Positions 45,104-58,000 are shown, counted from the stretch's first letter. The stretch is DNA of 64,000 nucleotides from Endothia cerciana (GCA_026119935.1 JALRMH010000056.1:62001-126000), one strand, 5' to 3'. Numbers and translations: made by a program. Notes: generated by a model not told the origin, from the letters alone.

Positions 45104-46358
45104 CGCGACTAGCCTTGCGCCTCCAGCTTGGCCAGCTTGAAATGCCGAGCCGCGGCGATCCAGAGAGAGGTCACCGCATCAGACACTGTCCTTTCGCTCC
45201 TGGATCTTGTTGTGGCGCGGGTGGGAATCCGCACCTCGGCTTATAATCTAGCACAATAACACGATCGGCGTCATACTGTTAGTCAGTGGGGGATAATAGG
45301 CGCGGGGAGACAGGGAGAGGGGCCAGGGGCCGCCTCAGGCGCCTTACTGTGGAGGACTAGCCGCTGCCGGGGACAGGCGAGCGAGTCTCTTTCCGCTGGC
45401 CCGCCCGGCCGAGGCCTCGCTAGAGGTACTCCGTGCTAATTACTTACATGTGCAGTGCACTGCCGCCCTGGCGCCTGTTACAGCTGTAGTGATGGGGTCC
45501 TGGGAGGGTTGTCGCTAAGACTTACACCAACGGCTAATAGTTACTTCTATGCTTCTTGAGATCGCGGCACAGCTCAGACACCACCGGCCTTTGAAAATTC
45601 ACCGAAGTCACTCAACGTAGACATGGCAGTCTGTGTATGTTGTTGGGACGGTGAGCTGCACAGTCGGAAAGTCCAGCAAAGTACAATGATTCTCTGCCTG
45701 GGCGACGAGATCTCCAAGGCTCTCTTGAGGGGGTCCAAGGTCAGCCCTTGGGGGACTACACCGGGAACATCTCCGTGGACGGCAGTATGTATCACGACAT
45801 GGGAATAAACATATTTGGCAAGAGTGGATATCTCTTGTCGAATAACCTCCAAAAAAAAATTTTTTTTAATAAAAATTAAAAAAAAAAATTTTAAAAGGGG
45901 AAGAAAAGGAAGAAAGAAAAACCCCCCCCCCCCCCCAAAAAAAAAACCACCAAAAACCACCAACGGATCTGCAATTCGCCGACCTTCTCCGGTCCATCTG
46001 ACTCCGTGGGAGTGCCATTTTTCATCTTCTCACTAGGTCTATGTGCCATTTTCCTCACTGCGTTCAGTCTCCTCTATTCCAATCGACCCTCAACCCGCCC
46101 GCTCTATGCCCCTTGCTGAATGCCTAGGCCCTGGGTGCAAATGGTCCCCAGAAAAATATCATTCCATGCACGAAAATAAAACAAGCGACAAGATGAGACC
46201 AGAGGATGAGGGGCCTTTTCTACTTTTCTTTCCTTCTTCATCATCAACCATTAAGATGGGTATCTTGGACAAGCAAGAGAAAACTAAGCAGGCAAGCAAA
46301 ACAGCAGAGCAGTGCAGGGGGTAGGAAAACAAATTCATGATGGGTCGAGCCTTTCCTC
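45104..46358. other. Intergenic region with homopolymer-mosaic DNA
   Basis: No gene seen. At about 45852-45960 the sequence is a patchwork of A, T and C homopolymers and ACC repeats, unlike its surroundings. The MCT1 promoter occupies the left end. Confidence 0.6.
45852..45960. repeat. Homopolymer mosaic (A/T runs, C16, A10)
   Basis: Successive runs of A9, T8, A-rich, C16, A10 and CAC-type repeats. It may be genuine low-complexity DNA or an assembly-quality problem. Confidence 0.7.
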
Positions 46359-48638
46359 TTAGGAATACGGCGATGCGATACCCCTTGTGACCTTGGCCGG
46401 GTTGCCGGTACAGATGCAAAAGGCGGGTTGAGTCTAGATTCACAGTCACAGGTTAGCCACACGCAACAGTGGTTGCAGAAAAAGTGGGCAGAAAAGAAAG
46501 AAAACAACCAGACATACCCTCGTCACTAGACTCATCGCCCCGACAGTCGTCCCCTTCCCGATCTTCACGCCCCCAAGGATCACCACACTGCCCCCAATAA
46601 AACAGTCATCCTCGATGATGATCCTCTGGCCCTGACACGCCCCCTTCGCGCCGTTCCTCCTCCTGGGGTCCGTGGTCATGCTGGTCGTGTACAAGCTCAC
46701 GTTGGGCCCGATGACGACGTTGTTCCCAATGATCACCTCGCACGCGTCCACCACGGTACAGTTGCGCCCGATCACGGTGTTCTTGCCGATATGGATGTTG
46801 TACCCGTAGTCGCAGGTGAACGGCGCCTCCACGACGACGTTATCGCCGACACGTCCCGCGTGCGTCACGGGCAGGGTCTGCATGGGCGAGAGCTGGATGG
46901 GCACCTTGGGCTGCAGGATCTCGCGGAACAGCCTCGTCCGCTCCTCGGGGGATGCGCCGTTGGCCGGGTTCATGCTGTTGTTGAAACGGCAGAGCGCCGC
47001 GTTGCACCGCTCCCGCTCCAGCACGAGCTCCTTGTCGAACGGGTAGTACTGCCGTTCCGCCAGCATCTCGTCCTTCTCGCGGCGGCCGGCGCTGCCGCCA
47101 CCTACAGGGAGAGGAGAGGGGAAGTGCGAGGTGTGCGAGGTGTGCGAGGTGTGTGAGGTGTGCGAGGTGTGCGAGGTGTGCGAGAGCGCGAGCTGGGCGG
47201 TCGTCTGGACGGCGCTGGACTGCGGCGTGCTGATGGGGCTGTTGGTGCGTGTCGCGTGCATGATGTTGATGTGCGGGAGGGTCGTGCTCTGCGATGTCAT
47301 GTCCGGATCGGTGCGGGTGAGGTCATGCAGTGGTGGCACACGCTGGTACTCCTTGGGTCCTCTCTCGGGAAAAGGTACTACTGGTGCGGCGCTGACAGGA
47401 GTCGGAAAGACGTTGGCAGGCGTGTTGGTGTAGGCGGAAGTGAGTGCCGACAGCTTATTGTTATCTGGGCTTGCGATGGATGCGCTTGGCAGGGTGGACG
47501 CCGTCGGCCTGTCGTCATCGGTGTATAGGGGTCGGCCCTGGGGGGGTTCAATTCTAAGCGGTTGGCCCCGGTACGAGGGCAGAGGTTCTCGCTTCTGTTG
47601 GTTCAAGGGAGGAGGCGGCGGCGGCGGCGGCGGCTGCTGCTGCTGCTGGTTAGAGAACGGCTGTTGCTGCGGCATGCCATAGGCGCCTGGCGGCTTGTAG
47701 GATGGGTCCTTGGACTCGATCTGGACCGTCTGCACCTTGTTCTCCTGCTTGATCCACGTTCCCCTCTGTGGAGGATACCCGGCGCAGACAAAGCCACCCT
47801 TCAGACAGTTGCTACCTATCGTCGGGTCAGTATAGCCCCGGACCTCGAAGAACAAGACACCTATCCACTCACACTCCGGCTTTGCCTCGTCGCACTTCTT
47901 CTTCCTCTTCCGACAGGTCAGACAGCCTGTCTTCGTCCGGTTGCTGAAATTGCGCTTCCTCTTCTTTGCATCGGACTGGATCACGCCGTCCCTGCGCTGC
48001 TCAGGGGTGTACTGGCCGCCCGAATACGCCATCGACCGGTCGTCGCCGTCAGGGCTTGTCTGTGGATAGTCCTGCTCGGTGGCTCTCCGCAGCGCCTCGC
48101 CAATCTGCTCCTCGGTCTGGGCGGAGTCGGGCGCCGCGGAGGCAGGCTGACTGTAGGGTTGTCTCTCGTCACGGCTGTCGTGGGGAGAGTACCAGGATTC
48201 ACGGTCTCGGTCCCGCTCATGGTGCTCATCGCCATAAGCCTGATACTCCCGTCCACGCTGTTCCTGCTCGTAAGAATCCCTCTCCCTGGGTTCTGACAGC
48301 TGGGACCGTTCCGGATGGGAGTTTCCCTGCTGCCTCTCCATTGGCGTAGGCAATTCCCTGCGTTCATCAGCAGAGTCGTGTGACCTTTTCCTCTTATGCG
48401 AAGCCTCAGCCTCAAAATAAGCCGCGGAAACCCCGGCGGCCCAGCCCTGGTTTCCTCCCTGGGCTGCCGAGATCTCACTTGACGATTGGTCTCGCGGCTG
48501 CTGATCTATGGGCGGTGCTGTTCCATGGGTGCCGCCGACAGAGCCGGCACGTTGCACGTCCACAGATCCTCCATTCGTGTCGTGGATTCCCTTGGGCGAT
48601 CCTCCCCCGTTCATAGCTGTGAAAGTTGCCATCTTCAT
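46359..48638 (-). CDS. Zn2Cys6 regulator fused to a maltose-acetyltransferase-like left-handed beta-helix
   Basis: Coding segments 47873-48638, 46518-47815 and 46359-46433 (minus) join to 712 aa. A 220-aa charged, Gln/Ser-rich N-terminus precedes a Zn2Cys6 cluster with Cys 239, 242, 249, 256, 259 and 266 and a strong basic region (KKRKRNFSNRTKTGC). Then comes a disordered part with poly-Pro and a Ser-His-Thr repeat. The C-terminus resembles maltose/galactoside O-acetyltransferases: a Mac-type helix (EKDEMLAERQYYPFDKEL) and hexapeptide repeats (IHIGKNTVIGRNCTV, VIIGNNVVIGPNV, VVILGGVKIGKGTTVGAMSLVTR), ending CICTGNPAKVTRGI. The catalytic His of LacA/MAT enzymes aligns with Met635 in YTTSMTTDPRRR, so activity is doubtful. 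The first intron is 57 nt, stop-free and in frame; it interrupts the fourth Cys codon. ATG at 48632 is an alternative start. Confidence 0.88.
47124..47184. repeat. 9-bp coding minisatellite (Ser-His-Thr repeats)
   Basis: Seven or so copies of GTGCGAGGT on the plus strand, encoding SHT repeats in the linker of the fusion regulator. One copy differs by a single base. Confidence 0.88.
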
Positions 48639-49546
48639 TCGGGCCGTGCTGGGCTTGGTGTCTCTTCACATCAGGGCAGACAGTGCACGAGCTGCTGTGA
48701 TGAGGCGTATGCCAGAGTAGGTGGACAGGCAGGTGAGGCTGCCCACGGTGTGTTGAATTCTTTCGCCTGAGGAGTCTGGCGGGGATGAGGTCTGGTTAGA
48801 GGTCACCTGCGTTAACCGAAAAGGGCGGCACGGTTTCCTTGTCGAGTAACGATAACGCCCCCGGAAAATTGGATCCTGGCGGGGTGGATGAGAAGAAATT
48901 GTGTATCCGGGGAGGAAGAATCGACTGTGTGCCGGCACGACGGCGGGACTTGATCACGGAGCAAGTAGACTACCGGTGGTCCTTTCTCTCCCCGTGGTGG
49001 GAGAGGTCACGACAGGGCGTGATACTGGACGGGGTGTACAAGCAGGGCACAAGAGGTCGAAACAAAAAGTTGCGTGTTCTCACGCCCGGCCAGAATAGCG
49101 TTCTGGTGTTAAAGTCGTCTGTGTCGGGGAAGCAATGGAAATAAGAAAGGTGCCTGTCCTCAACAAATCTCTGTGCTCCGAGTAAGCGCCGGTGTCGTCT
49201 GCCTCGCGACGCCCGGGTCCTCCGCCGCCTCGGGAAAAAGAATCACAATGCGTCTGGCACCGAGGTTACAAGGGAACGCGAAAAATTGTGTGCGAGGATT
49301 AGCAACCAAAGTGTCAGTAATGTACGGGAAAGATGATCGCCCGGAAACGACTCCGTCTGTATTGTTGTATTCGGCGGAGTGGAATGAACAGAGAAGGCTA
49401 TCGATGGGCCTCGCCTCGTGCGAGATGAGAACCTCTGGATGAATCAGTGACTAAATGGGTGACCGGCGCGAAAAAAAATGGACCGTTCTCCGAAAGGGGG
49501 CCCAGAAGCGAGGGAAAAAGGCGGCGGGGTCGAGGAAGATGTGTGC

Positions 49547-49639
49547 GGCAAGGCAAGGCAAGGCAAGGCAGGGCAGGGCAGGGCAGGGCAGGGCAGGGCA
49601 GGGCAGGGCAAGGCAAGGCGAGGTGAGGTGAGGTGAGGT
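49547..49639. repeat. 5-bp minisatellite (GGCAA / GGGCA / GGTGA variants)
   Basis: About 18 units of period 5, shifting from GGCAA to GGGCA and back, then to GGTGA. The Leu-Pro-Cys frames on the other strand are artefacts. Confidence 0.92.
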
Positions 49640-52470
49640 ACGTAGTAAGGCAAGGGTGGTGCGGGTATGGAGCCTGGGGAGCGCGTGAGGAAGGGAAGCA
49701 ACGGGATGGGATAGGGTAGCACCTCGCGACGAGAGGTTGCCGTGCGCGTATCTTGCTTGGGATGCAGGTAGGTGTGGCAGTGGGTGGGACTTGGGGCAGG
49801 GCGGCACAGGTGAACCATAGACGTACTTAGACGCAGAGGTGGGAACAGGACAGGAAAGGGTCACGGTACGTATTGTCTGGGAGAGGGTGACCGCGGTGGG
49901 TGAGTGTGAAGTACAGTACCTATTGTGGGCCGGGGTACTCTCCCAAGGTTACTTCGACCTCCGTCGATCAGCGACTGCGCCGCCTAGCCTCGGTCAGACT
50001 ACAAGGAATAGTAGAGCCGACGGAAATTTATTGTCTCTGGATTCGGTAGCGTGCGGCAAACTCCCTGCTGTAGAGTGTCTGCTTGACGAGGTGAGCCCAT
50101 CAGCATCATTGTTTGTATCTCAAGAATGCTGCGGAGGGAACGGCCAGAGGGTCGAGGTAGAGAAAGACAAAAAGGCAAAAGGGATAGCACTACCCCTCCC
50201 CCAGGAGAAAAAAAAAGAAAAAAGGAAAGAAAGGGAAAAAGAGAAAACCGCCTCCGGGGGGGGGGCCTCGATGTTGCTGCAGGCCCAGGGAGAGGTGCAC
50301 GTCCGCCCTTTGCTAGTCGCGCGGGTAAGGCAACGGGGTCATAATCTCATACCCACGTCAAGGAACGCGGCAATCTGACCAGCTTGCAACGCTGACTATC
50401 AATGCCCAAGTGGAGACACCGGAAGAGACGTTGGGAGTGGGTGGATGGGCAGTGCAGACGGGTGGTGACACGTCAGAGCCACGGCAAGAAACGAACACCC
50501 GAAAGGGAGGAAACAAAAAAAACAAAACAAAAAAAAAAGAAGTTAAAAAAAACTGCACGGCATCACACTGCGCGGCATCAGTCTGATGTGCAGGTGATCC
50601 GTACGGAGTACCGCCGAACGGCCAGTCTGGCCCCGCCTGTCGCTACCGACAGAATAGGCGTGACGAGGTGTGTTGTATGGGGCATGGGAGGGGGATGTGA
50701 TGCGAGTGTGAACGGTCGGTTGCTCGGCAAAGTACTGTACGTCTAACTGCTGCAGGGGATGGACTGCAGAGTGTGATCGGGACACCGTCTTGGGGGATGG
50801 GTGCCCGGCCAGATCCCATAGAACTCAATGTAGGGTTGGTCCTCGCGAGTGACATCGCTGGCATACGCAAAACCGAGGGTGATGATGAGTGAAAAAGGGA
50901 ATAGGATGTCATCGAGGCAGGAAGTGTGTACTCACCAATGGAAGATGAATCAGCTCGGCACACGCAGATGAGGCTTCGCCCCCACATTCCTCACACCGTG
51001 CCGATGTCGTCGTCTTCGATGTGGATCAGTGTGAAACAGTGAGGTCACGAGTCTGGGCAGTCTGCAGACGGCCGAGGACGGTGAAGGCTGTTCGGCGTCC
51101 GATGAGGCCACGCGGTGATAGCTGTCCTGTGCTTAAAGGACGTCGTCCTCACCCCTATGCGCTCCGGCTCTGCTCGAGGGGGTGTCGTACGTGCGTCAGT
51201 CTGAGGACTCCTAGTTCTGGCTCCAGATAGCCGTCTCTATCCCTCCGTCTGGCTAGACAGCCGAGATAGCTTCGACAGGAGGGGGGGGGAGGGAGGGAGG
51301 GAACAGGAGGGGCTTTTCGGAAGAGGGGGGGGAGGGCGCGCGCTTGGATGGAGCTTTGCCGCTGGCGCGCGATTATGCTTCGGGCGTCTACTATGGGACG
51401 AGAGCACCTATCCAGGTACTGGGCCGGCCTGGGCTGGGCCGGGGCTGGGCCTGGGTCTGACACGGCAGTCGGCTTTTGGCTATTTCGCTAGTGGGTGGTG
51501 ATCTGAGCGAGCTGGCACTGGGTGGCATGCATCGTAAATCCTCCTACTCGGGTATACTGGAAGCTGGTCTCTCTATCGGCCTTTGGTTGTTTGCCGGCCT
51601 GCAGGTTGCTGCACAGACCGTCAACCAACTCAGCTGCCTCTCTGCCCTGCAGCAGCCCCAAACGGGTCTGATGGGCGTGCGTGCCCTGCCGAGATTGTTA
51701 CCGTTTGGGTATGGTGCGTCCTATTGCTCGTCGACTGCACCGTACACGGTATTCCGGCGCGGAGGGGGACGTTCAGGACCTCGGGAAGGACAGTCCAATC
51801 CTGGAAGAGTTTGGATGGTGGTGTGGCCCTCTCCGGGTCTCCCTCCTGAGCGACTGAGGTAGCAGCGGTTGCAACACAAGGCGCGGGAATAGCCAGCCAC
51901 CTATGCCCCCTTTCGCTGCGAGGTGCTTAACAATCACCGTGATTGCTTCCCGTTCAGGGTGCGAATGTCTGGTGACGACAGTGTTTGTGTGTCGAAGTGG
52001 CCTAGTCCCGGGAAATGAAATGACATATGCAGGTCGGAGGGAGGGAGTAGAGAAGGTCCATGTGATAAAAGACGGTGGTGGATGAAGGATTGCTGCTCGA
52101 CCCCTCGCCCAGGAGATATCAAGATGCAGCGTTCCAAGGGGGGGGGGGGGGGAAAGGCCCCATAGCCCGTAGAGGCGGGCTTGGGCCTCCCTCGGGGCGG
52201 CCAAGGTCAGGATTCAAAGGGCCAGGAGGAAGAGCTCAGGCAGCAGGCGGCGGGTCCCTGTGAGATGGCTCTGGCCTACAAAGTTCAACCTGTGGGCATA
52301 CCTATCCGCGCCTGTCGCAGCGGCGGAGTGATTCATTCAGGTCTTCGCTGCAGGCCCAAGAGGACTGACTGGCTACATGGCACTGGACACGGTTACAGAC
52401 AGGCCGGTCAGGCAGCAGGTACTTGAGGCAGGCCCCGGCCTGGACAGATACTGTGAGACTATGGTACCAT

Positions 52471-52492
52471 GGACTGTACCATGGTACAGTCC
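52471..52492. repeat. Perfect 22-bp palindrome
   Basis: The half-site GGACTGTACCA is followed directly by its exact reverse complement, with no spacer. A separate 10-bp palindrome (ATGGTACCAT) abuts it on the left at 52461-52470. Confidence 0.9.
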
Positions 52493-55052
52493 GTTCGTTT
52501 CGATACCCGCAGGGCATGCGCCATGTTCGAACCAGCTCCAATATTGGGCGGCATGGCGCTTGTCCCGCGGCCGGTAGAGTGTACTTTGGTATCGGTTACC
52601 CGCTGCGACACATCACCGGGATATCGACCCCCAATGGTTGCTAGCATACTTCAGTCGGTCTCTCGTATAGAAGCCGCGAAGGACGGTCTCTCGTCAGTAA
52701 CACGTGTCCGCCTCATGGTCAGGACAAAAGCCCCATAGCTTTTCCAACGGGACAGTTCGTTCGTCCTAGAGAAACGCGCCGGGGCTGGCTGGTGCGCCCG
52801 GGGGGCGACGCCCGTTCCGCCGTTCGATCCGACGAGGCCAGGGACAGGGCTGCCAGGGACGGGAGGGATGCCAGGCTCGAGCAGGGCCATCCCTTCCTGC
52901 TAATCGCAGCCGCGGGCTGACGATAATCCCCTCGACGTTTCTGATACAAACGTCTGCCTGCGAAGGGTCAGACAGTCTTGTCTAGCCATGACGCGCGCGG
53001 AAATAAGTCTGTCTCCTCGCCGTCAGCCCTGACATGCCGGCGAGGACGCCGTTTGGTTAGACAGGCGCCGCACAGTGCTGTCTGCTTAGGTAGCGCTTCA
53101 AGTCTCCCTGTCCACGGTGTACAGACAGTGGATCGAAGATGGAGAGACCTCTCTGTTTCGGCCTTCTCGAGGGGGCCTGAGCCAAGGCGAGTTCTAGGCA
53201 TCTCTAGAGACAGAAGTTTTGTGGCCCTTCGTGATGGTCAGACGAGAGATGGCATAGAGGGAGAGTCCCACGATGTGACTGTTGGCGAGCCAAGAGCCGG
53301 GTAGAATCCTCCCCACCTGCGCCGTTGCTCCGTACATACCTGAGCTTGGTACAAGTACTGTTGTACTGAAGACCGCCGCCAGCGCCACCACCGACGCCGG
53401 CCGGATCGGCAGTGCTAAGTTGCGTTCCGGCTCCCGACCATGCACGTTGGTAGTATTCTCATTTTGGTGCTTGGCCGCTCGAGATGGGCCAGGAGAGCAT
53501 GCGATGGATTGACTTGCAGAGGAACTGCCATGCTGTCCATGCACGAGACCTTCCGGATGCGGCATCAGCTACGTGGAGAAAACAACTGCAGAGCTGGGTG
53601 GTGATGTGAAGGGGACGGACGGACAGACAGACCCTGAACTGATATCTGTGTGTCTGGAGCTTCTCTTCCGCCGTCGCCGCCCCGGCGATCGCGCTTAGGC
53701 CACGTTCAACACGACGGTGGGACGATGATCTTGGCAAGGAACGCATGTCCTCCTCGGTGGAAATTCTGGCACATGCATACCGTGTAGTAGTATGTTCACC
53801 GCGCGGCGCGGAGTTGCCCGCTTGCGACCGTTGACACTACAAATGATGGCGATCTGCGCGGGCCGAGCTGGGCTGCCCTGGATGTGCCTCGACAGGTCTG
53901 ACAATCAAGCTCCATCAGCTCCCTTCCCCCCTCCCTCCCTCTCTCTCTCGTATGCCCCCACTGTCTCGGGAGTCGTGATCGATACAGGCAATGTCGTGTG
54001 TACTTTACCCTGGGCACATCCCAGTACAGCCTCGCTACTCGTCGAGCCTGGGCTGGCTGAGGTATGAGGGCCTGACGTCTGACGTGGTACCGATTGCGGC
54101 GAGCGACACCTTGCGCATGGCGGTGGCGTTGGGCGAGGAGGAGATTGGCCTACGAATGCAGACCGAAGGATAGATGCGAGCCATGAGCCGCGAGGCAGGG
54201 TGGGGCCTGGCGCCCTCTGAACGGACATGAGACGTCCCCTCCCGCCGTGACAGACGGCGGCTCCGCCATGCGATTGGAGCGCAGGGGGCCGCGGCGGCGG
54301 ACCGGGAATTTCTCAGGGCGTGGTGGAGCCCAGCGAGCTGGAGCAGATTTTCGGCCCTTGGCCTGAAAAGGGCTTGGTCGACACGCAAGGAACGGCAAAG
54401 ACCACTGCCGCGGAAGCATGAGGCAGCCCCGGCTGGACTTGCAAGTGCGGAATTCCCATGGTACCGTAGTAGTTCGTGGTGTGATGGGAACGATCATGGG
54501 CCTACCTCGCCGGAGACGCAGGACCGGAGCCAATGGCTTGGCCGGCGACAAGGGATGCGACAGTGTCTAGCGCGGCTGCGCGAGTCTGGCGGGGCACTCA
54601 ACTCCCCCGTGGGCCCATGGTATTTCCCCGTCTGGCTGCGTCTAAGGCGTGGGACTAGAGCCTCGGGCCCTCGTCTTGGTGAGTCGTGACTTGTGCGGCC
54701 TCCGGGGACCACTATCGCGTGGCAGAAACACTTGTCTCATACATGGTGTGTGTGTGTGTGTGCTCATGAGGACCTCGTATCCTGTCCCGACGTCAGCCGC
54801 CAGAATGCGGCAGTGCAGCGACGAGCAGTACGGAGGCACGCTTGAGGAAATTACTCGCAGCGGAAGGATGACAAGCGACCTTTCATCCTGACCCAGGGCC
54901 TGGCTTTCTGTGATGTGTAGCTGCTCAAGAGCCGGCCCACTCTGTACGACATGGTGCATGTTCCTTCTGCGGAAGATCGCAAGCATATCGGAGGATTCCT
55001 CGTTGCAGGTCTGGTCGCAACGGGCGTCACGTCCATAACATTGTGTGGACTC

Positions 55053-55079
55053 TTTTTTTTTTTTTTTTTTTTTTTTTTT
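55053..55079. repeat. T27 homopolymer
   Basis: Pure T run in the gene-free region. Confidence 0.9.
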
Positions 55080-58000
55080 CTTCCATCGCTCATCGAGGTT
55101 CGTTCCGTCGAAACCTTAATGCCGTCTTGGCCAGACAGTCACCTAGCTCGAGCCTCCCATGAGCCGTGCCCAGGTGCCTCTGGAAGAACATTTCTTCCGT
55201 CGTCGCTTTGCAGACGTTATCTAGAGTATCGAGGCAGGCATGACTTTTCGTGTAATCTGCTGTCTCTATCCGAGTTGTCCTGCATGCAGTATACTATTTT
55301 CCTAGATGTCGCCCGTCTCCAAAGCCTCACATTCGGCATACCGAGATCATGCCCGAGTTGGCTGCAACCCAGTCCCTCCCAAGGGCTTGCCCCAAGTGGG
55401 GAGACGTTCGCCGTCTGGCATGATTGGCCGGGGCAGACGGCCATGCTGACCTATGGCAGGCCATGGGGGTGTGGAAAGAGACAAAAGCAGAAGGCCAATT
55501 TTCTCCTTTCGTGCACCAAGCTATAGGCGAGATGGAACCCAGGATTGGACACGGCCGAGGTGTGTGTGGTACCAATCTCAGCAACGGTGTCACTCGACGG
55601 CGGGCAGGTTGAGGCGATTTAGACGAGAGACTCAGGTCTCGTCACATCCGACCTCCTGGTGTGATGACTTCTGGACCCCGGCTGCATCCTGCTTATGCGC
55701 ACCCGCGTTAGCACACACTCGACGAGTCGCTTATCGAACGCGATCCGCGGAGCTCTCGCTCGGCTGGCTGTCTTGGACGGCTCGCTTGTGCCACACCGCG
55801 ACTGGGGAGGGGAGCTCAGTCCCGGGGTCCAGCAGAAAGGACATCGTCCGTGCATATGACTGACGGCCCTGTCTGCTGATAAACCATTCATGATGGTTTG
55901 GACGTGGCTGTCCCCCGCTCCGCACCCATCGTCGTTGCGGTCTTGCAAACACACAAGACTAGCCTGATCCTTCGGGCACGATCATGATCGGGGATTCCGC
56001 AGCGTGGGTCTCGTGTCCGGGGGCCGCAGCTGGTATAGCTCTTCATGCCTGGCGGCGGCGGTCTCGCAGCTCACGACCGACTCCAGAGATGTCCTGTATC
56101 ACCACTCCCAAGCTACCAAGTTGGACTACCGGTGCCTAAGCTTCCAACCTGTTCGGCCGCTCGCGCCAGCGATCGACATGCAGTGACGAGACGGCGCCTG
56201 CGTGTAAGCATTTAGCGCCATCCGCGCACAATATGTCGTCCACTTGCCGAGAACGACTATCACATGATGTGTGTCTCTTGTAGCCTGCGATACCTCCTAT
56301 CCTGCTTGTAAACAGTATCCTCAAGAGATCCTTCTATGTTCACAGGCAACTACGAGGGAGATGCAGGTGGCAAGGGACAACCACGTGTCGTCGCCGGTGG
56401 CCCTCACGGTGCCGTCTGGGTATGGAGAGCCGGAGCAGCAAAGGAACATTGCTATACAGTCAAGCGACACCTTGTGAAGGGAAACAAATGACTTTGAAAC
56501 TAGGACCGAAATAACCCCAGGCTGACCAAAATGACCACCGGCGAAGACTGGCCGCCCAACAAATCCAGGCGTAAGATGTTGAAGTCACCGGCATTTTGTA
56601 GTAAGCCGTCAAGGGATTTTAAATAGCCATTCGTTCCGAGTTCCGCGGCTGACTTACATTATAGAATATATGATAGCTGCATGAGGTCCCAAGGATGTGT
56701 GCTGCACTGTTGGCCCCCCCCCCCCTGGCCCTTTCGGTATTACTTATATATTTTTCCGGCAGAAAGTTGCCTCAGATATTCCAGTGTAACTACTCTAGAA
56801 CATTGAGAAAGAAAGCATTTGTAAGATCGACACCCACTGCCTCGCGAAAAGAAAACAAGAAAGAAAAGAAAAGAGCTAATTTGGACGAGGGGCGTGGTTT
56901 CAGGTATTACTTCATGAAGCCGCAAGGCTACCAACGATAGAGAAAGACCTGATACTGTGGAATCCTGGGCCTCAAATTGACCCTCTAAGTCGACTAGGAA
57001 AAGGATGGTGGATGGCCATTTTGAGTAAAAGCGAAGGATTGGTTAAGGGTGAAGGCCCAGCCGGGGTCGGTATCCCTTTGGTCTCACTGATACCGTGTTG
57101 AGATCGTGGGTCATCCCATCTTGCAGCCTAGGAGGTATCATGGGTGATGAGAGGGTCGATGAGAAGAAGGTCGACGATGAAGCTATATGGCTGTGGCGCA
57201 AGACGAAACGCCAACTCGAGCACCTTGGTTAATGTTGAAGACGGTATCCCAGCTTACTCATCAGACTGGTGGTGGTCAACCACAACACGTTGATATCCCA
57301 GCCCCTCCCTTCCTTCGCGTTGCGATGCGGCTCAAAATACACAACAAGAACAACGCCTCAAGACTTCCAAATTGAAGCAACACATAAATATTGCAGGCCA
57401 GCCAGACCCCTCCAAATCATCATACAAATTAGACGTTGACGCTGACGAAAACTCCAGACTCCCATGCGCGCTCGCGGCGCTGCAAAGCCGCACCGGTCAG
57501 GGACAAATCAGGGGCGGCGGAATAGCCGCCCACGGAAGCGCCGCCAGACCTCACTTCTGCCCGGGTGCCTCTTCACGGCCAACGAAGTGCTCTCCCTATC
57601 ATGCGGAGCTCTCCATGATGATTCCCTCATCTAGGACCCCTCTCTGTGGACGGCCATGACTGGGTGCCAACCGGCCTGCTCCATGCCGTTTGGCCGATCT
57701 CCCTCGCACGGCACGCTGGCGCTAAAGCACACCTATTCTTGGGTTGGTTCGATCTCGCATCACCACGCCTTGCCGCTGCGCAACGAGATCCAAGATGCAC
57801 GTGCACGACTAGCAGCCGGACAGGCGGGCAGGCTCAAGAGCTGATGGCACCGTCCCATCGCTCCGGCACATGGCATGCCCGGTACCTGAGACCTGGAGGT
57901 TGCTGGAGGCTTGGGAGGGGTGGGCGTTTCTTGTGGGTCGTTCGCTGGTGGTCGGGATCCAGGCCCTCGGGAGCCAGGCCCCTCAACAGGGCGGCCGCGA

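Noticed and set aside
47124..47184. CRISPR-like array
   Set aside because: Contiguous 9-bp coding repeats with no spacers, in a eukaryotic gene.
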